DNA from: JALYNX01 sp964608055
GTDB taxonomy: Bacteria > Actinomycetota > Acidimicrobiia > Spongiisociales > ZC4RG35
Direction: 5' to 3'
Assembly: GCA_964608055.1 (NCBI GenBank)
Contig: CAZSMJ010000125.1
Location: 1 to 5,904 of the forward strand
DNA: 5,904 nucleotides
Shown: one piece after another, positions 1 to 5,904 of the stretch
How the letters are laid out: the number at the start of each line of letters is the position of its first letter
Position numbering within the stretch: the first letter of the stretch is position 1
The notes under the pieces: model-generated
What the model was told of the DNA's origin: nothing
Database searches by the model: none
What the model saw: only the letters and a program-made list of their open reading frames with translations
Translations under genes and position numbers: made by a program

Positions 1-375
1 CTGATCGTCAACGGCGAGCCAGAGGCCGCGGCGCTGAGCGCCGAGATCCTCGGCGGCTTCACTTACGTGAACATGTCGATCAACGACCCCGACCTGAAGG
101 CCCGCTGGTTTGAGTTTCCGGCGCATCGCGAGCTTGCTGAGATCGTTGGCTTCGAGCCATCGCAGGCTTGGCAGGCCGAGGAAGGCAGTGAGCTGAGCGA
201 AGCCGAGCTCGGATTGCTCCGGGATCTCGCCTCCGGAACGGTCGCTGTCGGCGAAGACGCGGGTGAAGGGGACGGTGGCTCGGACGAAGTCGACGAGCTG
301 CTGGCCAAGTTGGGGGTGGCTTCCAGGAGTGAGGCGATCGAGTATGCGATCAAGGCCGGTGTCACATGGCAGTGA
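1..375 (+). CDS. C-terminal part of a regulatory protein with a degenerate LuxR-type HTH end (5' end outside window)
   Basis: The frame is open from base 1 to the TGA at 373-375, giving 124 visible residues with no visible start. The last part follows the skeleton of a LuxR/NarL C-terminal DNA-binding domain. An LSEAELGLLRDLASG stretch (about bases 193-237) matches the usual first-helix pattern 'LTxRExEVLxLxAxG'. ELLAKLGVASRSEAIEYAIK (about 295-354) matches the last helix plus the 'KLGVxSRxEAVxxA' tail. Between them, where the scaffold and recognition helices should be, lies an acidic, glycine-rich stretch (GEDAGEGDGG), so sequence-specific DNA binding looks doubtful. The preceding ~60 residues (NDPDLKARWFEFPAHRELAE) look helical and could be the end of a TPR or ATPase-type regulator, but I do not recognise them firmly. 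The gene overlaps the downstream ferredoxin start by 10 bases, which suggests co-transcription and possible translational coupling. The product name is inferred from the tail only; the catalytic or sensory part is not in the window. Confidence 0.6.
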   Translation: MIVNGEPEAAALSAEILGGFTYVNMSINDPDLKARWFEFPAHRELAEIVGFEPSQAWQAEEGSELSEAELGLLRDLASGTVAVGEDAGEGDGGSDEVDELLAKLGVASRSEAIEYAIKAGVTWQ

Positions 376-599
376 GGGTGATCATTGACCGGCGTCGCTG
401 CATCGGAGCGGGTACCTGCATCGTTCTCGCTCCATCAGCCTTCCATTGGCGACAAGGGGACTTCCTGAAACCCGAGCTCCTCGATGTGACCACAGTCGAC
501 GAAGACTTGTTGCGGGAGGTGGCTGCGGCCTGTCCCACGCAGGCGATCGTGCTCGAAGCGGTGGTTGATTCAGTCGAGGGTGCTGACCTAGGGCTTTGA
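366..599 (+). CDS. small [3Fe-4S]-type ferredoxin
   Basis: This 77-residue protein is the normal length for the single-cluster ferredoxins common in actinobacteria, which carry electrons in the cytoplasm, often to cytochromes P450 or other oxidoreductases. Cluster ligands are visible: Cys12 and Cys18 in CIGAGTC, and Cys56 in the ACPTQAI motif. The position that is the second cysteine in a [4Fe-4S] motif is Ala15, which favours a 3Fe-4S cluster. The N-terminal strand (VRVIIDRRRC) and the CPxxAI end are typical of the family. The ATG at 366 is chosen because the Cys12 motif then falls at the usual distance from the N-terminus. A weak AAGG lies about 10 bases upstream, inside the preceding gene, which it overlaps by 10 bases. 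No P450 or ferredoxin reductase is in the window. The nearest possible partner is the flavoprotein 70 bp downstream; that pairing is inference. Family assignment is strong. Confidence 0.93.
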   Translation: MAVRVIIDRRRCIGAGTCIVLAPSAFHWRQGDFLKPELLDVTTVDEDLLREVAAACPTQAIVLEAVVDSVEGADLGL

Positions 600-660
600 T
601 CCCGCCGGACGTGCCGTTCGGCGCCCGGATGAGCCCAGTCACTAGCTTCGAAGTCTCTCT

Positions 661-667
661 GGGAAGG
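661..667 (+). promoter_or_regulatory. ribosome binding site of the FAD oxidoreductase
   Basis: GGGAAGG is the only purine-rich Shine-Dalgarno-like run in the 70-bp gap after the ferredoxin gene. It leaves only 2 bases before the ATG at 670 but 8 bases before the in-frame GTG at 676 (third codon of the ATG version). The spacing therefore favours GTG as the real start, changing the protein by two residues. The rest of the gap (600-660) shows no convincing promoter or terminator. Confidence 0.5.
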
Positions 668-669
668 CG

Positions 670-2538
670 ATGCAAGTGAAGTCGGAGAAAGTCAGAACGT
701 TCAAAGGCAGCGGACAGGGTCCCAAGGTCGCGGTGCTCGGTGGTGGGGTGGCCGGCATGAGTGCCGCTCACGAGCTGATCGAACGCGGATTTCGGGTGGC
801 AGTTTTCGAACGCCAGACCGAGCTGTGCGGCGGCAAGGCGCGGAGCATTCCGGTCCCGGTCGGCGGTGACAACGGGACGTGTCCGGACGTGAAGGGTGTC
901 GCCGGCTACTTGCCCGGGGAACACGGCTTTCGTTTCTTCCCCCGCTTCTACCGACACGTGACGGACACGATGAGTCGAATTCCCTTCGGCGAAGACGGCG
1001 CCCATGTCGTCGACAATCTCACCGATACGACACGGGTCGCGATGTCCCTCTACGGGAAAAAACCGATCGAACTGCCTTCGAGGTTTCCCCAGACCGACAA
1101 GGACTTCCTTCGGATCATTCAGGACATGGTTGCCGACATCCCGGCGGAGATGGGCCTCAAGCAAGAGGAGGTCGAGTTCTTCGTCGGCAAGCTCTGGCAG
1201 GTGCTCACCAGCTGCGACGCCCGGCGCCAGGAGATTTACGAAACGATGGGTTGGTGGGAGTACGTCGGTGCCAGCAACAGGTCGGTGGGTTATCAGAAGT
1301 TCCTCGCCGAAGGCCTGACCCGGTCCTTGGTCGCGGCAAATGCCCACCTGGCCAATGCCCACGTGGAAGGCGACATCGGGCTGGCTCTAATCATGGACAT
1401 GATGACCCCCGGCCCGAGTACCGATCGTGTGCTCAACGGACCCACAAATGACGTTTGGCTCCACCCTTGGTTGGACTACCTGACCAAGAGTGGTGTCGAC
1501 TACCAGTTCGATCGAAAGATCGACAGGATCGTTTGCAAGCCCCATGACGGCCGGCCCGGCGGGAAGATCGAGGCGGTCTTCATGTCCGACTCCGCAGGAA
1601 ACAGCTACCAACTCGACGACGCCGACTATTACATAGCCGCGTTGCCCGCCGAGGTAATGGCTCGCCTGCTCGACGACGGGATCCTCGATGCCGATTCTTC
1701 TCTCGACGGGATCAAGGTGCTCGGCACCAAGTACGTCGAATGGATGAATGGCATGCAGTTCTATCTCACCGAGGACATGCCGCTATCACACGGGCACACG
1801 ATCTACATCGACTCGCCTTGGGCTTTGACTTCGATCTCACAGCAACAGTTCTGGCCCGACTACCCGCTTCAGAATTTCGGCAATGGCGAGGTGAAGGGAG
1901 TGATCTCGGTCGACATCTCCAACTGGCATGCCGATGGCACCACGGTCAACAAGCCGGCGATGTACTGCACCGCCGAGGAAATACACACCGAGGTCTGGGA
2001 GGAGTTGAAGCGCTCTCACAGCATGGACGAGAAACCGCTGACAGACGAGATGCTCTATTGCTGGTTCATCGATCCCGACATCCAACGCGACCAGTGGATT
2101 CAGACCCTTGCGGCACCCGGGCCAACCATGACTCCGGGGGTGGTTCATATGAATAAGAACGCAGAGCCCCTCTTCGTGGCTTACGTGAATACCTGGCGGC
2201 TGCGACCACAAGCTTTCACCGCGATATCAAACTTCATGCTGGCTTCGGATTATGTGAGAACCTTCACTTCGGTAGCCACCATGGAGGCGGCCAACGAGGC
2301 AGCCCGCCGCGCCGTCAACGCGATCATCGAACGTTCCGGCCATCGGGCCAGCTTGTGCCGGCTCTGGAACGTGACCGAACCGCGGTTCGCCTTCATTTTC
2401 AGGATGCTCGATCAGCATCGGTACGAGCGGGGATTGCCGTGGAAGGAGCCGCCGCTCGTTGCGAAGGCTGCCACCAAGGCAGTCGCTCTGGGCGGCCCGG
2501 TCACCACGACACTGCGGAGAATGGTCACCCGCGCCTAG
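670..2538 (+). CDS. FAD-dependent oxidoreductase, amine-oxidase/phytoene-desaturase-like superfamily
   Basis: This 622-residue flavoprotein is probably a desaturase, dehydrogenase or oxidase acting on a hydrophobic substrate. The FAD-binding Rossmann fold is at the N-terminus: strand VAVLGGGVAGMSAA with the GxGxxG glycines at 24-29, the ribose-binding acidic residue Glu47 (VAVFER), and the GG-x-A-R-S motif at 54-59. A characteristic GEHGFRFFPRFYRH block follows at 83-96. Near the C-terminus the second FAD-contacting region is seen as LASDYVRT (524-531) plus ATMEAANEAARRAVNAI (from about 537). This pairing resembles plant-type phytoene/zeta-carotene desaturases and the uncharacterised COG3349-type flavoproteins. 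The seven cysteines are scattered with no CxxC pair, so an internal Fe-S cluster is not supported. No signal peptide or clear membrane span is visible. It lies downstream of a ferredoxin on the same strand, which could accept or supply its electrons. The substrate is unknown, and no carotenoid synthase or other pathway gene is in view. The start may be ATG 670 or GTG 676. Confidence 0.88.
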   Translation: MQVKSEKVRTFKGSGQGPKVAVLGGGVAGMSAAHELIERGFRVAVFERQTELCGGKARSIPVPVGGDNGTCPDVKGVAGYLPGEHGFRFFPRFYRHVTDTMSRIPFGEDGAHVVDNLTDTTRVAMSLYGKKPIELPSRFPQTDKDFLRIIQDMVADIPAEMGLKQEEVEFFVGKLWQVLTSCDARRQEIYETMGWWEYVGASNRSVGYQKFLAEGLTRSLVAANAHLANAHVEGDIGLALIMDMMTPGPSTDRVLNGPTNDVWLHPWLDYLTKSGVDYQFDRKIDRIVCKPHDGRPGGKIEAVFMSDSAGNSYQLDDADYYIAALPAEVMARLLDDGILDADSSLDGIKVLGTKYVEWMNGMQFYLTEDMPLSHGHTIYIDSPWALTSISQQQFWPDYPLQNFGNGEVKGVISVDISNWHADGTTVNKPAMYCTAEEIHTEVWEELKRSHSMDEKPLTDEMLYCWFIDPDIQRDQWIQTLAAPGPTMTPGVVHMNKNAEPLFVAYVNTWRLRPQAFTAISNFMLASDYVRTFTSVATMEAANEAARRAVNAIIERSGHRASLCRLWNVTEPRFAFIFRMLDQHRYERGLPWKEPPLVAKAATKAVALGGPVTTTLRRMVTRA

Positions 2539-2547
2539 CCGGCTACC

Positions 2548-2568
2548 GCGGGAAGTCAGGTTTCCCGC
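2548..2568. terminator. inverted repeat between convergent genes, possible bidirectional terminator
   Basis: GCGGGAA (2548-2554) and TTCCCGC (2562-2568) form a perfect 7-bp stem with a 7-base loop. It starts 9 bases after the TAG of the + strand flavoprotein gene, and its loop contains the TGA (2556-2558) of the - strand gene. Position and symmetry suit a shared 3'-end structure. There is no T-tract on either side, so it is not a classical intrinsic terminator. It may act as an RNA-stabilising hairpin or be chance. Confidence 0.4.
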
Positions 2569-5500
2569 AGCGCTTCTCGGGCCAATTCCGAGAAGTGGGC
2601 AGCACCTGTGGCCTCGAATAGCTCGATGGCCCTTTCGAGATGAGCCCTGCCCCCGGACTTGAGACGTCCCAGGTTCAACTGCATCCGTCCTTCCTCATAG
2701 GGCATCCTGAGCTGGACTGCGATTTCGATGCCCTGCTCCCATTCCTTGGCGGCTGCCTCCGGGTTTCCGGTCTGCTCCTTGACCATCCCGGCGTATCGAT
2801 GGGCTGCGGGCCGGCCGATGGGAAAGACCCTGCTGAAGGCGCGCAGCTTCTTAACAGCTAGTTCCGAGGCAGATTTGGCGGCCGCAGCCTCGCGAGTCCG
2901 CCCGGTGGCCCACTGGCCGAGATAGACGTCGGCAACGCCGGTGAACCCATCGAGGGCGAAGACGACACCGGGACGTTCGGCATAGAGGGCCTGCGACGCC
3001 GAAGCAGCAGCGGCGCGGGCTCGGTCTTGGTCATCGAGTCGCCAATAAGTCTCGGCCATCAGACCGTAGAGCCAGCCCACGTTTATCGCTCCCACCCCGG
3101 CATCGAGCAGAAGCTCACCGTTGCGGAATCTGGACAGCGCAGTTCGATTGTCGCCCTGGCGGAGGAGGCTGGTGCCTTGGAATAGCCAGCCCCACAGCTC
3201 GCCTTGTGCATCGTCTCGGCTCGAGCCCGACTCCTTGAGCTGCTCGCCAATCCCATAGACCTCGGCGAACCGGCCTTGGACATTCAGCATTTCCCCGGTC
3301 GTGCCCAGGGTCTCCTCCATCTGGCGGGAGTCACCGAGACGCTTGTAGAGATCGAGGGAGTCTCGTAGGTCCTGCTCGGTCGTCTCCCAGTCTCCGACAC
3401 CCACGCCATAGACGCTGGTTGCCAGGCGGACCCAGGCATGTTCTGGGGGACGATCGATCTCGTCGGCGACCTCCCGGCTCCTCCGGGAGTAGAGCCGGGC
3501 CAGCCGGTGGATGGGCACGATCCCGGCGACGATGCTCATGTTGGCGTAGATCCGGGCGAGTACCGGCGAGGTGCCGGCCTTCTCGGCCAGGTTCAAACCC
3601 GAGACGGCTGCGGTGATCAGCGCCCCAGGATCGTTGGCGTAGTAGTAGATCTTCATCAACCGCTCATAGGCAGTCGCCGCCTCGATCAGGTCCTCCCTGG
3701 CATCGGCCTGGGAAACTGCAATGTCGGCCCTGGCCAGCCGATGCCGGAGTTGCAAAGCCGATGCCGCCAGAAGTCTTGCTGCGACGCCGAACTTGCCGTG
3801 GCCGACCGGATATCCGTGGAGCTCGAGCGACCGTTCGAAGTGGTCTGCGCTTCGGTCGACCCGACCCATGCCGAGGTAGGCCTCGGCGAGGTCTTGCTCC
3901 ATCCGGGCCAGGGTCCCCGCCGGCACCTTTTGGCTGGGTTTGAACTTCCCGAGTTCGCCCTTGTCTGAAGTCGCCAGGTCGATGGCGTCGGCGAGAAACC
4001 CGATTGCCTCGCGGTGGGCGAAGTTGCGAAGTGACTTGCGGCCTGCTCTGCCCAGGTAATCGAGGGCCTTGTCGACATCGCTGTTTTCTGACTCTGCCCT
4101 GAGGCTGTTGCGCCAGTGGTAGGCAAGCGTGGTGGCGACGGCGTCGAGGTCGTCGGCGTGCTCGGCCTCGAGCGACACCGCGAGCGCCCGGTGGAGCTCG
4201 CTCCTCTGAGCAAACAGGAGCAATCCGTAGGCGATATCTCGAGTGATCGCGTGGCGGAATCGATACCTGGACCGGTGCAGCACTACTTCTTGCACCAGGT
4301 CGAGCGCAACCAGGGTGCGAAGGCTCTCGATGGCTTCTGCGGCGTCCATCTCGCCTGGGTATATCTCGACAAGGGTGTCGACCGAGAACTCGCGGCCGAT
4401 GACACTGGCCACTTTCAGGATCGACTGCTGACGAGCCGACAACCGGTCGAAGCGGCCGATGACGATGTCCTGGACGGTGTTGGGGAAGTCCACGTCATGC
4501 AGATCCTGAACGTTGGGTGCGAGTCGACTCTCTCCGTTTTCGATGATGAGGAGGCCTGCGTCTCGCAGAGCGAAGGCGATCTCTTCGCTGTAATAGGGAT
4601 GTCCATCGGCTTGTTCGATGATGAGCTCGGTAACCGGTCCGGGAACGCTCGTAACACCCAGACAACGCTCTACCAGCTGCATCACCTCGGCCGGAAGGAG
4701 CTCAGAGAGGACGACATGTTCGGTGTGCTCTTCCTCGAGAAGACGTTGGTACTCCGCAGGGGCGAAGCGCCCTGATCCCTCCCCGAAGGGGCGGGTGGCG
4801 ATGACGAGCAGCAGCGACGGGACCTCGCGAACCACCCTCTCGGCTATCGCCCACGACGCCGAGTCCACCCAATGGCCGTCGTCGATCACGATCACGAGCG
4901 GGGCGGTTCGGGGAGCGTTCCGGACGATCGCGGTGAGGAGGCGCAGGGTGTTCTCGCCCCGCAATTCCGGCTCCATCGCTGCGGTCAGCTCGGAATCTTC
5001 GACCCGGGCAGAGACCATCGTGGCCAGAAGACCTCTCCGTTCGGCCAGCCACGGATCGGCTGCGACAAACTCGAGAAGCTTGTTCTCGGCTTCGATCCCT
5101 TCCCCTCCGAACAGCTTGCGCAGCACCGACCTCCATGCGTAGAAGGCTGTTGCCTGCTCGATCTCCTCGCCGGACGTGGTGATGACCGTGGTGCCGAGCA
5201 GCTCGGCCTGCTCAACGAAGTCGGCCAAGAGACGCGACTTACCGATGCCCGCTGCTCCTTCGATGAGGATGGCGCCACCCTGGCCGGCATGAAGCTGGGC
5301 AAGACTTGCGGCGACAACGCTGCGTTCTTTGTTCCGGCCGACCAGGCCACCATCGCTCAGGCGGCGGGCGGTGCTGGATGACCACTGCCCAGCGGTCGCT
5401 ATCGCCTTGTGAATGGTCACCGGGTGATCGAAGCCCTTGAACTCAGTTTGCCCGATCATGGAGAAATTGGCGCGGTGGCCCGGTTCTGCGGTGATCTCCT

Positions 5501-5904
5501 CGGTCACATAGACCATGCCTCGTGGTGTCTGCTGCATGATCCGGGCGGCGAGGCTCACGATGGGGCCGTGGATTCCATAGGTCATCCGGGTTGGTCCACC
5601 GTACGAGCCGACGTAGACCATTCCTTTGGCCATCCCGACCCGGATCGGGCCGGGAACGCCGGATTCGGGTGCCGACTCGGTCAATTCCAGTGCCGCGACC
5701 ACTGCTCGTCGGGCTTCGTCTTCATGGGACACCGACGCGCCGAACACGGCATAGAGATGACTTCCCTTGTCGTCGATCAGGGTTTGAAGAACGACTCCTT
5801 CGTACTTGGCGAAGACGTCCTGGGCCCAGGAGACACAAGCGTCGAGAGTTTCTCCCGCGTTGTCGTCGTTCACATGGTCGATTCCCTCGAATCCGACGAA
5901 TATT
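2556..5904 (-). CDS. multidomain signalling ATPase: degenerate class III cyclase domain + AAA/STAND ATPase + TPR repeats (5' end outside window)
   Basis: Residues are numbered from the GTG at 5873. Residues up to about 160 are a class III adenylate/guanylate cyclase homology domain: YAVFGASVSHEDEARRAV at 41-58, then RVGMAKGMVYVGSYGGPTR and GPIVSLAARI at about 78-112. Catalytic features look eroded: no FAD(I/L)xGF metal site is visible, and the usual GDxVNLAAR reads GPIVSLAAR, without the transition-state Asn. Next is an ATPase domain (about 175-440) with Walker A GAAGIGKS (206-213), Walker B VIVIDDGHW (Asp331, Asp332) and ATRP (359-362). A winged-helix-like segment ends in FRHAITRDIAYG (539-550). 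From about 600 to 1105 the protein is alpha-helical with TPR-like repeats, for example at 656-690, 770-810, 890-960 and 1030-1100. This architecture is typical of actinobacterial cytoplasmic regulators in which the ATPase and TPR parts sense or assemble. The frame stays open upstream of the GTG (IFVGFEGIDH) and fits the cyclase fold, so the start and perhaps a first cyclase domain lie outside. The ligand and output are unknown. It converges on the flavoprotein gene. Confidence 0.9.
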   Translation of the reverse strand, partial: IFVGFEGIDHVNDDNAGETLDACVSWAQDVFAKYEGVVLQTLIDDKGSHLYAVFGASVSHEDEARRAVVAALELTESAPESGVPGPIRVGMAKGMVYVGSYGGPTRMTYGIHGPIVSLAARIMQQTPRGMVYVTEEITAEPGHRANFSMIGQTEFKGFDHPVTIHKAIATAGQWSSSTARRLSDGGLVGRNKERSVVAASLAQLHAGQGGAILIEGAAGIGKSRLLADFVEQAELLGTTVITTSGEEIEQATAFYAWRSVLRKLFGGEGIEAENKLLEFVAADPWLAERRGLLATMVSARVEDSELTAAMEPELRGENTLRLLTAIVRNAPRTAPLVIVIDDGHWVDSASWAIAERVVREVPSLLLVIATRPFGEGSGRFAPAEYQRLLEEEHTEHVVLSELLPAEVMQLVERCLGVTSVPGPVTELIIEQADGHPYYSEEIAFALRDAGLLIIENGESRLAPNVQDLHDVDFPNTVQDIVIGRFDRLSARQQSILKVASVIGREFSVDTLVEIYPGEMDAAEAIESLRTLVALDLVQEVVLHRSRYRFRHAITRDIAYGLLLFAQRSELHRALAVSLEAEHADDLDAVATTLAYHWRNSLRAESENSDVDKALDYLGRAGRKSLRNFAHREAIGFLADAIDLATSDKGELGKFKPSQKVPAGTLARMEQDLAEAYLGMGRVDRSADHFERSLELHGYPVGHGKFGVAARLLAASALQLRHRLARADIAVSQADAREDLIEAATAYERLMKIYYYANDPGALITAAVSGLNLAEKAGTSPVLARIYANMSIVAGIVPIHRLARLYSRRSREVADEIDRPPEHAWVRLATSVYGVGVGDWETTEQDLRDSLDLYKRLGDSRQMEETLGTTGEMLNVQGRFAEVYGIGEQLKESGSSRDDAQGELWGWLFQGTSLLRQGDNRTALSRFRNGELLLDAGVGAINVGWLYGLMAETYWRLDDQDRARAAAASASQALYAERPGVVFALDGFTGVADVYLGQWATGRTREAAAAKSASELAVKKLRAFSRVFPIGRPAAHRYAGMVKEQTGNPEAAAKEWEQGIEIAVQLRMPYEEGRMQLNLGRLKSGGRAHLERAIELFEATGAAHFSELAREALRET

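Noticed and set aside
565..593. TTGATT followed by an AT-poor segment, considered as a -35/-10 promoter for the flavoprotein gene
   Set aside because: No acceptable -10 hexamer occurs at the right distance, so a separate promoter cannot be supported.
613..622. Small inverted repeat GCCG-TT-CGGC after the ferredoxin gene, considered as a terminator
   Set aside because: The stem is at most 3-4 bp with a tiny loop and no T-tract; it is not distinguishable from chance in GC-rich sequence.
646..653. CTTCGAAG palindrome upstream of the flavoprotein start, considered as an operator
   Set aside because: At only 8 bp, with no second copy in the gap and no extended symmetry, it is too short to call.
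382..1362. 326-codon open frame on the - strand across the ferredoxin and flavoprotein genes
   Set aside because: It lies antisense to two genes with clear family motifs, and its translation shows no recognisable domain. It is a typical shadow frame in GC-rich DNA.
879..1451. 190-codon + strand frame inside the flavoprotein gene
   Set aside because: The translation is Arg/Gly-rich and out of frame with a strongly supported FAD enzyme; it is a shadow.
3438..3968. 176-codon + strand frame opposite the large signalling gene
   Set aside because: It is antisense to the TPR-repeat region, is low in recognisable structure and has no ribosome binding site that stands out. The same applies to the + strand frames at 4116-4775 and 4872-5381.

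Overview
The window reads as a GC-rich (roughly 60% or more by eye) chromosomal segment of an actinobacterium. An acidimicrobial or mycobacterial-type relative is plausible from the protein families, but no marker gene fixes the lineage. It is almost entirely coding, with three genes on the + strand running into one very large gene on the - strand. There are no RNA genes, CRISPR arrays, insertion sequences or attachment sites that I can support.

Left part (+ strand). The window opens inside a gene (1-375). Its last ~55 residues look like the C-terminal half of a LuxR/NarL-type helix-turn-helix domain whose recognition-helix region has been replaced by a Gly/Asp/Glu-rich stretch. Its last 10 bases overlap the start of a 77-residue single-cluster ferredoxin (366-599) with the C-x5-C...CP spacing of [3Fe-4S] ferredoxins. 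After 70 bp comes a 622-residue FAD-dependent oxidoreductase (670-2538) of the amine-oxidase/phytoene-desaturase-like superfamily, with an N-terminal Rossmann motif and a C-terminal FAD-contacting motif.

Right part (- strand). The rest of the window is one gene (stop at 2556-2558, open through the right edge). It encodes a multidomain signalling protein: a degenerate class III nucleotide cyclase domain, then an AAA/STAND-like ATPase with intact Walker A and B motifs, then about 500 residues of helical TPR-like repeats. The reading frame continues past the GTG at 5873 with residues that fit the cyclase fold. The true N-terminus, possibly with a first cyclase domain, therefore lies beyond position 5904.

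The 17-bp gap between the converging stop codons sits beside a perfect 7-bp inverted repeat that may act on both transcripts. As a working model (inference), the ferredoxin and flavoenzyme form a small redox module of unknown substrate. It is flanked by two regulatory or signalling proteins, one encoded in the same direction and overlapping the ferredoxin gene. Nothing in the window proves that they act together. I see no clear evidence of a wholly new system; the ferredoxin/flavoprotein pairing and the two eroded signalling domains are the points most worth following.
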